The translations under genes and the position numbers were made by a program. A stretch of 12,212 nucleotides of DNA from Bacteroidales bacterium UBA3724 (lineage in GTDB: Bacteria > Bacteroidota > Bacteroidia > Bacteroidales > P3): contig DFHL01000139.1 in the NCBI GenBank assembly GCA_002371315.1, positions 1 to 12,212 of the forward strand, in the 5' to 3' direction. Positions 1 to 6,175 of the stretch are shown here, piece after piece; positions within the stretch are counted from its first letter, which is position 1; each line of letters opens with the position of its first letter. The notes beneath the pieces are model-generated. The model ran no database searches and was not told where the DNA came from. It saw nothing but the letters and a program-made list of their open reading frames with translations.

Positions 1-31
1 AACACTGAGTAGAAAAAAAGAGCACCAAAAA

Positions 32-63
32 TTTGGTACTCTCAGGTAAAGTGACTACTTTTG
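32..63 (+). promoter_or_regulatory. Bacteroidota-type promoter for the transposase
   Basis: TTTG at 32-35 is followed after 20 bp by TACTTTTG at 56-63. This matches the known Bacteroidota sigma-ABfr pattern of a -33 TTTG and a -7 TAnnTTTG. Transcription would begin only a few bases before the ATG at 72, so the message may be nearly leaderless. The -33 half appears to lie just outside the likely IS tip near 38, so the promoter may be a hybrid of flank and element. Confidence 0.5.
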
Positions 64-65
64 TG
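49..65 (+). repeat. Left terminal inverted repeat (inner part) of the IS30 element
   Basis: AAGTGACTACTTTTGTG matches the reverse complement of 1020-1037 (AAGTGCAACACTGTTGTG) at 14 of 17 positions with a single gap. Location just inside the transposase start and its mirror just inside the stop fit IS ends. Confidence 0.65.
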
Positions 66-71
66 TTGCCT

Positions 72-1046
72 ATGAAAAAATATAAACACCTTACCAAAGA
101 GCAAAGATACACAATTTCTGCGTGTCTGAGAAAAAAAATGTCAGTGTCGGACATCGCGAAATTCATAGATGTCAGCAAATCAACGGTCAGCAGGGAGATA
201 AAAAGGAACCTGAATATGTACAGGCACTACGTCTGGATAGATGCGCAGCAGTTCTCCGATATGAGGAAGCACATCCCCAGAAGAACACGGCGTATGACAA
301 AGGACCTGTGGGGGAAAATCGTCACGCTCCTCAAGAGACATTGGTCCCCGGAGACTATTGTCGGCGTAATGCGCCGCAACGGCAGGGACTGCGTGTCGGC
401 CGAGTGGATTTACCACTTTGTCAGGCTGGACAGGGAACGTGGCGGCACACTGTACACCTACCTGCCTCACCACCTCAAGCACCGGCGACGGCCAGTGAGC
501 GCGCGCATCCCCATCAGGGACCGTGTCAGCATCGACGAAAGGCCTGCCGTGGTGGATGCAAAGACCCGCTTCGGCGACTGGGAGATGGACACCATCGTCG
601 GAAAGGACGGCAAGGGGGCCATCGTCACCCTCGTCGAGCGCACCACAAAGAAGATGCTTATGGCAAAATCACCTAAAGGCAAGAACGCCAAGGCCATCGC
701 CCGGCTCGTTGTGCAGATGCTCCGCCCTTTCGAGCATCACGTCCTCTCCATCACCACCGACAACGGCACCGAATTCGCCGAACACAAATACATCGCCAAG
801 AAGCTCCATACAAAGGTCTATTTCGCACACCCTTACTCCTCCTGGGAGAAAGGTCTCATCGAAAACACCAACAAACTCGTACGGCAGTACATACCTAACG
901 GCACCGATTTCTCCTCTCTCTCTGACGATTACATCCTACACGTCCAAACTGAGATCAACCTCCGTCCCAGAAAACTTTTGAACTTCTCCTCTCCTAAACA
1001 AAAATTCTTACTATCTTTGCACAACAGTGTTGCACTTGGTAGTTGA
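72..1046 (+). CDS. IS30-family DDE transposase
   Basis: This is a 324-residue transposase that would cut and join the ends of its own element. The N-terminal part (about residues 5-45) is a helix-turn-helix of the IS30 type (LTKEQRYTI, then SVSDIAKFIDVSKSTVSREI). The catalytic core shows the DDE triad: D173 in GDWEMDTIVG, D230 in TTDNGTEF and E264 in WEKGLIENTN. The 33 residues between the last two acids are the classic IS30 spacing. The closing INLRPRKLLNFSSP block is also typical. The frame is open from a TTG at 33, but the ATG at 72 is preferred because the conserved KKYKHLT segment begins there. No stop, frameshift or missing catalytic residue is visible, so it may be active. Confidence 0.95.
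   Translation: MKKYKHLTKEQRYTISACLRKKMSVSDIAKFIDVSKSTVSREIKRNLNMYRHYVWIDAQQFSDMRKHIPRRTRRMTKDLWGKIVTLLKRHWSPETIVGVMRRNGRDCVSAEWIYHFVRLDRERGGTLYTYLPHHLKHRRRPVSARIPIRDRVSIDERPAVVDAKTRFGDWEMDTIVGKDGKGAIVTLVERTTKKMLMAKSPKGKNAKAIARLVVQMLRPFEHHVLSITTDNGTEFAEHKYIAKKLHTKVYFAHPYSSWEKGLIENTNKLVRQYIPNGTDFSSLSDDYILHVQTEINLRPRKLLNFSSPKQKFLLSLHNSVALGS
1012..1019 (+). promoter_or_regulatory. Outward-facing -7 box (TATCTTTG) at the right end of the IS
   Basis: TATCTTTG is a perfect match to the Bacteroidota -7 consensus TAnnTTTG and points out of the element toward coaX. I see no TTTG at the expected distance upstream (about 988-992 reads as C/T-rich), so it is at best a partial promoter. Confidence 0.35.
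1020..1037 (-). repeat. Right terminal inverted repeat (inner part) of the IS30 element
   Basis: This is the partner of the left repeat at 49-65. It overlaps the final codons of the transposase (residues around NSVALGS), an arrangement in which the coding region runs into the element end. A second internal symmetry, CAACAGTGTTG at 1022-1032, lies within it. Confidence 0.65.
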
Positions 1047-1050
1047 GTCT

Positions 1051-1072
1051 ACGGCCGGGTTTTTTCGGCCGT
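1051..1072 (+). other. Hairpin in the IS-coaX junction
   Basis: ACGGCCG (1051-1057) and CGGCCGT (1066-1072) form a perfect 7-bp stem around a loop of GG plus six T. The T-run sits in the loop, not after the stem, so this is not a normal terminator on either strand. GGCCGGG followed by TTTTTT also resembles the right half of an intrinsic terminator whose left half is missing. It would lie in the coaX leader if transcription started at the IS end. Confidence 0.45.
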
Positions 1073-1081
1073 GGGGCACAA

Positions 1082-1089
1082 TAAATTTC
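1082..1089 (+). promoter_or_regulatory. Possible coaX -7 box (TAAATTTC)
   Basis: TAAATTTC matches TAnnTTTG at all but the last base and lies 25 bp before the coaX ATG, a plausible distance. The T-run at 1060-1065 is the only candidate for the upstream element and is too close (16 bp) and lacks the G. Weak call. Confidence 0.25.
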
Positions 1090-1114
1090 GCGGCGCGGCG
1101 TTTTGAAAAACGTT

Positions 1115-1885
1115 ATGAGCGATCTTATTCTTGACATAGGAAACACGCGCGCGAAGGCTGCGGTGCTGGAAGGCGGCAAGGTGCTGGAAGGCGGCAAGGT
1201 GCTGGAAGTGAGCGTGCTGCAAGGTGATGCGCGTACTGAGGTGGCGCGTCTGTGCGACGCGTACGGCGTGGAGCGTGCCGTGGCGTCGGTTGTGGGGCGC
1301 GAGGTGGATTTTGCCTCGCTGCTGCCGGGGCGCCTGCTTGGCCGTTTCCATAGGCTGAGCCACCTGTCGAAGCTGCCCGTGACGCTCGACTATGAGACGC
1401 CGGCCACGCTGGGTATGGACCGCCTGGCGGCGGTGGTCGGGGCCAGGGTGCTGTGCCCCTGCGGCCCGCTGGTGGTTGTCGATGCCGGCAGCTGCATCAC
1501 CGTCGACCTGCTCGACGGCGACGACCGTTATCGCGGCGGCGCCATCCTGCCGGGCCTCGCTATGCGGCTCAAGGCGATGCACGAGTTCACCGCTGCGCTG
1601 CCGCTTGTGGAGCTGTCGGAGCAGGAGCTGGGCGGCACGGCGGCGACGCCGATGACGGGACGCTCGACAAGGGCGTCGATAGTGGCGGGCGTATGCAACG
1701 CTTCGCTGTATGAAATAGAGGGTTTTATGCGCGATTACAGCCGGTCGTTTCCCGGCGTTAAACTTTTTTTAACAGGTGGAAATGCAGATTTTTTTGCAAA
1801 ACGATTATTTTTTCCGAACTTTGCAACGCCGAACCTGATTTATGTCGGGCTGGGCAAAATATTGGATATGAATGTTATAAACTGA
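1115..1885 (+). CDS. coaX: Type III pantothenate kinase
   Basis: The product phosphorylates pantothenate with ATP, the first step of coenzyme A synthesis, in the cytoplasm. The 256 residues carry the family signatures of the ASKHA fold: DIGNT at 7-11 (phosphate loop), GMDR at 100-103 with D102 as the likely catalytic base, VVDAGSCITVD from about 121 (D123 is the usual monovalent-cation ligand), GGAILPGLAM at 141-150, and FLTGGNADFF near 218-227. The frame is open from a TTG at 1103, but the ATG at 1115 puts the DxGNT motif at its usual distance from the N-terminus. An 18-bp tandem repeat inserts repeated LEGGKV units at residues 17-31. The stop is 13 bp before the next gene, suggesting co-transcription. 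The IS immediately upstream may have replaced or altered the native promoter. Confidence 0.96.
   Translation: MSDLILDIGNTRAKAAVLEGGKVLEGGKVLEVSVLQGDARTEVARLCDAYGVERAVASVVGREVDFASLLPGRLLGRFHRLSHLSKLPVTLDYETPATLGMDRLAAVVGARVLCPCGPLVVVDAGSCITVDLLDGDDRYRGGAILPGLAMRLKAMHEFTAALPLVELSEQELGGTAATPMTGRSTRASIVAGVCNASLYEIEGFMRDYSRSFPGVKLFLTGGNADFFAKRLFFPNFATPNLIYVGLGKILDMNVIN
1163..1208 (+). repeat. 18-bp tandem repeat inside coaX
   Basis: GTGCTGGAAGGCGGCAAG occurs at 1163-1180 and 1181-1198 without mismatch, followed by a partial third copy at 1199-1208. The unit is a multiple of three and encodes VLEGGK, so copy-number change keeps the frame. It falls just after the DxGNT strand, probably in a surface beta-turn. 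Confidence 0.97.
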
Positions 1886-1898
1886 TTTTTCGCAGATA

Positions 1899-3257
1899 AT
1901 GTATAGTATTTTTAATAATAAAAAGCTTTTTTTGGCGCTTGTGCTGCTGGCGGTGTCGCTTGTTGCTCCGGCCCAGAACGGCATCAACTCGCCCTATTCG
2001 CAATATGGCATCGGGCTGAGCAGTTTGCCGTACAATATGCCGTGGGCTTCGGCGCTGGGCGGCGTTACGAGCACGCGCTCGTCGATGAATATGATCAATC
2101 CCTTCAATCCGGCCTCGTATGCGGCTATTGGCAAGGAGACGCTGGTTTTCGATATGGGCCTGACAATTGATATGACGACGCTGCGCGGCAAGAGCGGCAG
2201 CCAGTTTGACGCCGACGGCAACCTGGGCTATATGGCCTTGGGTTTCCCGCTGACGCGATGGTGGAAGACGGCGCTGGGCGTTATGCCCCTGTCGGACGTC
2301 AACTACCAGTCGGTCAGCACACAGGCCGTCAACCCCGGCGGCGAGGTCAAGACGCGCTATGAGGGCAACGGCGGCGTGTCGCAGCTGTTCTGGGGCCACG
2401 CTTTCAACGTCCTTGGCGGCGGCGATGCCTCCAAGCCGCAGCTGCGTGCCGGCTTCAACGTCGACTTCATTTTCGGCAACCTTACGCGTGCCGTGACCTA
2501 CGACTTTACGGCCAACGACACGACCTATATGATGGACAGCCGCAGCCAGAAGGACACTTATGTCAGGAACTTGCTGCTCGACCTCGGCCTGCAGTACGAC
2601 CAGCCGGTGGGCGACAAGCATCACCTCGGCGTGGGCCTGACGGTGCGTCCGCACAGGTCGATGACCGTCAGGGACAACGCGCTGGTCTACACCTTTGTGA
2701 CCAATGCCGCGTCGGAATATATGCGCGACACGATTTTCCCGCTCGACGGCGGCGACAGCGAGTTTGAAAGTTCGCTGGAGCAGCCTTTCACCTCCAGCGT
2801 CGGCGTGTCGTTTCAGCGCGACAACCGCTGGCTTGTGGCCCTCGATGCGACGTTTGCTCCGTGGAGCGGCCTGAAATACACCGAGAACAGCAGCTATTCC
2901 ATCTTCGGGCAAAGTCCGCTGCGCTATGGCAGCAGCCAGCGCTGGGCGCTCGGCCTGCAACTGCTGGGCGACAAGAATGCGGCGTCGTATATGCGGCGCG
3001 TAACATTCTCGGCGGGAGCGCACTATGAGAGCGGGCGGCTGCAGATGCAGATGACCGACGGGACGGAGTACAAGCTGAACGAATGGGGCGTCGGGGCCGG
3101 CGTTTCGCTGCCGATGCGCAAGGGCCGTTCGGTGCTCAACATTTCGGCTGCCTATTCGTCGATGGGTACCGTCGACCTGCTGCGCCGCGATGTCTTCACG
3201 GTCGGCATTTCGGTGGGCAGCTGCGAGAGCTGGTTTGTGAAGAGGAAGTTCAATTGA
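1899..3257 (+). CDS. Predicted outer-membrane beta-barrel protein, function unknown
   Basis: The 452-residue product starts with a signal peptide (KK at 8-9, hydrophobic core 10-22, likely cleavage after APA at residue 25). The mature part is a series of alternating polar and hydrophobic strands with many Gly, Tyr and Phe residues, for example GVGLTVRPHR and RWALGLQLLG, typical of a transmembrane barrel. Early segments (SPYSQYGIGL and ALGGVTSTRS) and the motif MNMINPFNPASYA resemble Bacteroidota outer-membrane proteins of a FadL/PorV-like kind, annotated only as putative membrane proteins; I recall such a gene next to coaX in Bacteroides. It follows coaX by 13 bp and probably shares its transcript. 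Substrate and function cannot be read from the sequence. The start at 1899 is the only one that includes the whole signal peptide. Confidence 0.85.
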   Translation: MYSIFNNKKLFLALVLLAVSLVAPAQNGINSPYSQYGIGLSSLPYNMPWASALGGVTSTRSSMNMINPFNPASYAAIGKETLVFDMGLTIDMTTLRGKSGSQFDADGNLGYMALGFPLTRWWKTALGVMPLSDVNYQSVSTQAVNPGGEVKTRYEGNGGVSQLFWGHAFNVLGGGDASKPQLRAGFNVDFIFGNLTRAVTYDFTANDTTYMMDSRSQKDTYVRNLLLDLGLQYDQPVGDKHHLGVGLTVRPHRSMTVRDNALVYTFVTNAASEYMRDTIFPLDGGDSEFESSLEQPFTSSVGVSFQRDNRWLVALDATFAPWSGLKYTENSSYSIFGQSPLRYGSSQRWALGLQLLGDKNAASYMRRVTFSAGAHYESGRLQMQMTDGTEYKLNEWGVGAGVSLPMRKGRSVLNISAAYSSMGTVDLLRRDVFTVGISVGSCESWFVKRKFN

Positions 3258-3300
3258 TGGGGTTAGAGTTGACTCAGAGTTGGGTTAGAGATAGATAATT

Positions 3301-3350
3301 GGAAGTTAAAGGAGAATTAAAAAGGGAAGTTAAAGGGGGAGTTAAAAAGG
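3301..3350 (+). repeat. Purine-rich 12-13 bp degenerate tandem repeat
   Basis: Four imperfect units can be aligned: GGAAGTTAAAGGA, GAATTAAAAAGG, GAAGTTAAAGGGG and GAGTTAAAAAGG. The strand is almost all purine apart from the TT of each unit. The related GGTTAGAGTT and GGGTTAGAG appear slightly upstream (3260-3290). Confidence 0.8.
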
Positions 3351-3371
3351 ACAATAGTATTTGTATCTGAA

Positions 3372-3419
3372 GTTAAGGTTAAGGTTAAAGTTAAGGTTTA
3401 CTTTAAGGTTAAAGTTAAA
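3372..3419 (+). repeat. GTTAAR hexamer repeat, eight units
   Basis: Eight consecutive hexamers fill 48 bp exactly: GTTAAG, GTTAAG, GTTAAA, GTTAAG, GTTTAC, TTTAAG, GTTAAA, GTTAAA. Units five and six are degenerate. Together with 3301-3350 this fills most of the 243-bp gap before the TPR gene. No gene is supported in the gap, and I see no convincing terminator or promoter in it. Confidence 0.9.
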
Positions 3420-3500
3420 ATATCATAAACGTACAATTAGGGCCGGAAGTGGCACACTAAAAGAAAAACAAGGATAAATCAAAAATAACATAACAGAGAG

Positions 3501-4820
3501 ATGAAAACAATAAAATTTCTTACACTTGGATTGATAATGACAATGTCGGTATTTTCGGCGTCGGCCCAGAAATGGGGCAAGACTCCCGAAGACAGCGTCA
3601 GTTGTGTAACTAACACGTTCCTCTATCGCGAGGCTTTCAAGAACAAGCAGTATCTTGAGGCCTATGAGCCTTGGAAGGAGTGTCTGGACAAGTGCCCCGC
3701 CAACAACAAGAACCTCTATATCCGCGGCGTGACCATCCTGAAGTCGCGCTTCAACGCCACCAAGGATGCCGCTGAGCGCAAGGCTATTGTCGACGAGCTG
3801 ATGAAGATGTACGACCTGCGTATCCAATACTTCGGCGAGGCTGCCGAGGTCAATGCGCGCAAGGCTTTCGACCTGGAGCAGCTGTGCGGCAATGCGGCCC
3901 TGAAGGAGTACTACGCTTTCTATGCCGAGGCTATGCGTCTGGGTGCCAACACGCTGGATCTGGCTTTCGTCGAGCGCTTTTTCGACGCCACGGTGAAGTA
4001 TGTCACCTCGGGCAATGCCGACACGACGCTGATTGTCGACAACTATGACCTGGTCAGCGACGCCCTCGACGCTCTGGTTTCTGCCGAGACCGACAGCGCC
4101 AAGAAGGCCGAAATCTATGGTGTCATCGCTCACGTCGAGAACCGCTTCTCGCCCTTCGCCTCGTGCGACGAGCTGGTGAAGATTTACTCCAAGAAGTTTG
4201 CCGCCACTCCCGACGACGTCACTCTGCTGAAGAAGATTACCACCATCCTGCGCAAGAAGAAATGTATGGACACCGAGCTCTTCTTCTCGGCCACGGAGAA
4301 GCTGCACGCCCTCGACCCGTCGCCCTCGACAGCCTACCTTATGGCTCAGATGTGCTACAACAAGAAGCGCTATGGCGATGCTGCCAAGTATATCAACGAC
4401 GCCCTGGAAGGCGCCGAGGAGAAGGACAAATACAATATGTACATCCTGCAGGGCCTCTGCTATGCCAATAACAACAGCTACAGCGCTGCACGCAGCTCGT
4501 ACAACAAGGCTGCCGACCTGGAGCCCTCGAAGGGTGAGCCCTACCGCCTCATCTCGCAGCTCTATGCCAGCGGTGCCCACGCTGTCAGCGACGGTATGGG
4601 TGGCCGTTCGGCCTACTGGGCCGCTGTGGATGCCGCCCGCAAGGCTATCAGCGTCGACGGCTCGCCGGAGAATGTCGAGGCCGCCAACAACCTGATCCGC
4701 TCCTACTCGGGTCATTTCCCGAAACAGGATGTTGCCTTTATGCTGGACCTTATCGACGGCAACAGCTTCACGGTGCCTGGCTGGATCGGTGTGACCACCA
4801 CGGTCAGAACAAGAAAATAA
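3501..4820 (+). CDS. Secreted TPR-repeat protein
   Basis: The 439-residue product has a signal peptide with likely cleavage after SASA at residue 22, so it acts in the periplasm or at the outer membrane. An N-terminal TPR-like pair of helices (about 40-75, YREAFKNKQYLEAYEPWKEC) is followed by a long helical region. Clearer TPR units lie at about 275-345 (AQMCYNKKRYGDAAKYINDA, then LCYANNNSYSAARSSYNKA with DLEPSKG). TPRs are protein-binding scaffolds, so a partner in envelope assembly is likely, but none can be named. I recall a TPR gene at this position beside lptC in Bacteroides-type genomes. The ATG at 3501 follows an A-rich leader without a Shine-Dalgarno sequence. The next gene begins 21 bp after the stop. 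Confidence 0.87.
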   Translation: MKTIKFLTLGLIMTMSVFSASAQKWGKTPEDSVSCVTNTFLYREAFKNKQYLEAYEPWKECLDKCPANNKNLYIRGVTILKSRFNATKDAAERKAIVDELMKMYDLRIQYFGEAAEVNARKAFDLEQLCGNAALKEYYAFYAEAMRLGANTLDLAFVERFFDATVKYVTSGNADTTLIVDNYDLVSDALDALVSAETDSAKKAEIYGVIAHVENRFSPFASCDELVKIYSKKFAATPDDVTLLKKITTILRKKKCMDTELFFSATEKLHALDPSPSTAYLMAQMCYNKKRYGDAAKYINDALEGAEEKDKYNMYILQGLCYANNNSYSAARSSYNKAADLEPSKGEPYRLISQLYASGAHAVSDGMGGRSAYWAAVDAARKAISVDGSPENVEAANNLIRSYSGHFPKQDVAFMLDLIDGNSFTVPGWIGVTTTVRTRK

Positions 4821-4841
4821 CATTACAGTCGGGGGACAAAG

Positions 4842-5423
4842 ATGTATTCTGCAGACAGACAATCCCCGAGAACGGTAAGGAAGCGCGCCGCAGGCGCGCT
4901 TCCTTGCTTTGTTTTGCTGGTGCTTCTGCTGGCATCGTGCCGCAACGATATGGAGAAGGTGCGCCTCTTCGACCCTCAGAACCTGCCGCAGCAGAGCCTC
5001 GACACCATCAGGGCGGTGCGCAGCCTGGGGGGCAAGAAGCAGATGGTGCTGTCGGCCCCAAGGGTGGTTGTATATGACAAGCCCGAACGCAAGACGGTCT
5101 ATCCGGATGGCATTGATATGATGATTTTCGACAACGCCGGCGCTGTGGCGGCATCGATAAAGGCAGAATATGCCCATTCGCTCGACGAAAAGAAGATTGT
5201 CGAGGCGCGCCGCAATGTCGTCATTATCGACTTTGGCTCTGGCGACACTTCGTATCTGAACAGTATTGTGTGGAATTCGGCGGAACACCGCATCTATTCG
5301 AACGACACCGTCAAGTCGGTCAACGGCAAGCGCATAACCTATGGCGACGGCTTTGAGAGCGACGACGAATTCACAGCCCCCCGCATTCTGCACCAAAGGG
5401 GCACAATGACGTTTGAGGAATGA
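4842..5423 (+). CDS. lptC: LPS export periplasmic lipoprotein, LptC family
   Basis: LptC is the part of the LptBFG-C-A-DE bridge that accepts LPS from the inner-membrane transporter. This 193-residue protein has a basic n-region (RTVRKR at 10-15), a hydrophobic core (23-30) and the lipobox LASC with Cys33 as the lipidation site. The mature part is beta-rich (LSAPRVVVYD, GIDMMIFDNAG, ARRNVVIIDFG, KRITYGDGFESD), as in the LptC beta-jellyroll. A lipid anchor instead of a transmembrane helix is usual in Bacteroidota LptC as far as I recall. The ATG at 4842 is needed to provide the basic n-region; a strong hairpin (4877-4905) lies within these codons. The stop overlaps the next start by 4 nt, indicating translational coupling. 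Confidence 0.85.
   Translation: MYSADRQSPRTVRKRAAGALPCFVLLVLLLASCRNDMEKVRLFDPQNLPQQSLDTIRAVRSLGGKKQMVLSAPRVVVYDKPERKTVYPDGIDMMIFDNAGAVAASIKAEYAHSLDEKKIVEARRNVVIIDFGSGDTSYLNSIVWNSAEHRIYSNDTVKSVNGKRITYGDGFESDDEFTAPRILHQRGTMTFEE
4877..4905 (+). terminator. Terminator-like hairpin inside the lptC signal-peptide codons
   Basis: AAGGAAGCGCGCC (4877-4889) and GGCGCGCTTCCTT (4893-4905) form a perfect 13-bp stem with a 3-nt loop, followed by a T-rich run (4904-4916) interrupted by GC and G. This has the form of an intrinsic terminator but lies 36 nt inside lptC, encoding residues 12-22. It begins 57 nt after the TPR stop codon. It could end part of the TPR transcripts or act as an attenuator. The structure is certain; the function is inference. 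Confidence 0.5.
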
Positions 5424-6118
5424 GTGCCGCACCGACACGCAGACAATGGAGGGGCTTGGCGGTCCTGTGCCTTGTGCTGGCGGCGCTGCTGGCTCTGCTT
5501 GTCCTGCGGCCGGCATCGGTTCAGCAGCCTCGAGGCGATGACCATTCGCAGCTGAAGGCTGCAATAGACAGTTTTGGCGACAGCCTGGTCACGGCAAAGG
5601 CCGCGAGCCGCAAACAATACCGCACTTACCGTCGAAGCGACACAGCGGCGCACCGAATCGACGACCGTCGGCAGGCGATGGCGGCGCAGCTGGCGGCGCA
5701 TCGCGAGGAATATTATCGTTCGATAAAAGTGGAGCTGAACTCGGCCGACACGGCCGAACTGCAGAGGCTTTATGGCATCGGACCTGCCTTTGCTGCCAGG
5801 ATTGTCAGGTACCGCGACCGGCTGGGCGGCTATGTCCGCAAGGAGCAGCTGCTGGAAGTCTATGGAATGGACTCGGGCCGCTATGACGGTATTGCCGGCA
5901 ATGTCTATGTGGACACGTCGCTGGCTGTGAAGATCGATATCAACAAGGCCTCGGTCGACGAACTGAAGAGGCATCCCTACATCGACTATTATCAGGCCCG
6001 TGCCATCGTGGACTTCAGGAGGAAGGGGTATAGCTTCAGTAAACCTGATGATTTACTGCTGGTTAGTCTGATTGATGAGGCGACGGTAATAAAATTGCAG
6101 GGGTACATACAATTTTAA
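5420..6118 (+). CDS. Membrane-anchored helix-hairpin-helix protein, ComEA-like
   Basis: The 232-residue product has a short basic N-terminus, one transmembrane segment (about 12-30, rich in Leu and Ala), and a charged linker to about 100. Two helix-hairpin-helix modules follow. The first (about 104-150) begins VELNSADTAELQRLYGIGP and carries the GIG hairpin. The second (about 171-228) begins IDINKASVDELKRHPYIDYY and lacks the glycines of the hairpin. The NxA(D/S)xxEL pattern is that of ComEA, a periplasmic DNA receptor in natural transformation, so binding of DNA outside the cytoplasm is possible but not shown. The start overlaps the lptC stop by ATGA. A 57-bp A+T-rich gap separates it from lpxD. 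Confidence 0.85.
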   Translation: MSAAPTRRQWRGLAVLCLVLAALLALLVLRPASVQQPRGDDHSQLKAAIDSFGDSLVTAKAASRKQYRTYRRSDTAAHRIDDRRQAMAAQLAAHREEYYRSIKVELNSADTAELQRLYGIGPAFAARIVRYRDRLGGYVRKEQLLEVYGMDSGRYDGIAGNVYVDTSLAVKIDINKASVDELKRHPYIDYYQARAIVDFRRKGYSFSKPDDLLLVSLIDEATVIKLQGYIQF

Positions 6119-6175
6119 ATACAATTGAGCGTTTTATATACTTAAAAACGATTTTATAAACAATAATAGTTAGAT

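Larger units (their letters stand above)
38..1048 (+). mobile_element. IS30-family insertion sequence, apparently intact
   Basis: The element consists of one transposase gene flanked by imperfect terminal inverted repeats. The best-matching parts of the repeats are 49-65 and 1020-1037. Outside them, ACTC at 38-41 is mirrored by GAGT at 1045-1048 at equal distance, so the tips may lie near 38 and 1048; the exact ends and the short target duplication cannot be fixed from one copy. The transposase reading frame ends inside the right repeat region, as is common in IS30 elements. The element sits directly upstream of coaX and in the same orientation. Like the rest of the window, it contains no CATG, which suggests long residence in this lineage. 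Family assignment is firm; boundaries are approximate. Confidence 0.7.

Noticed and set aside
1875..3023. Open reading frame of 382 codons on the minus strand
   Set aside because: It is opposite the barrel-protein gene, which has a signal peptide and barrel-like strand pattern. The antisense product is Arg/His/Gln-rich and featureless.
3355..3363. -7 promoter box TAGTATTTG before the TPR gene
   Set aside because: It has three instead of two bases between TA and TTTG and no TTTG at the proper distance upstream, so it is not listed as a promoter.
3301..3419. CRISPR array
   Set aside because: The repeats are 6 and 12-13 bp, contiguous and without spacers; no cas genes are nearby.
3301..3419. 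Phase-variation switch
   Set aside because: The repeats are intergenic and no promoter elements can be seen spaced by them; slippage would have no predictable on/off effect.
4842..4916. lptC starting downstream of the hairpin at a TTG in the hydrophobic core
   Set aside because: Such a start would remove all basic residues and most of the hydrophobic core before the lipobox, leaving a non-functional signal peptide.
3423..5564. Open reading frame of 713 codons on the minus strand
   Set aside because: It lies opposite the TPR, lptC and helix-hairpin-helix genes, all of which have clear motifs or signal peptides. Its composition is a by-product of biased third positions in the + strand genes, and no domain is recognisable.
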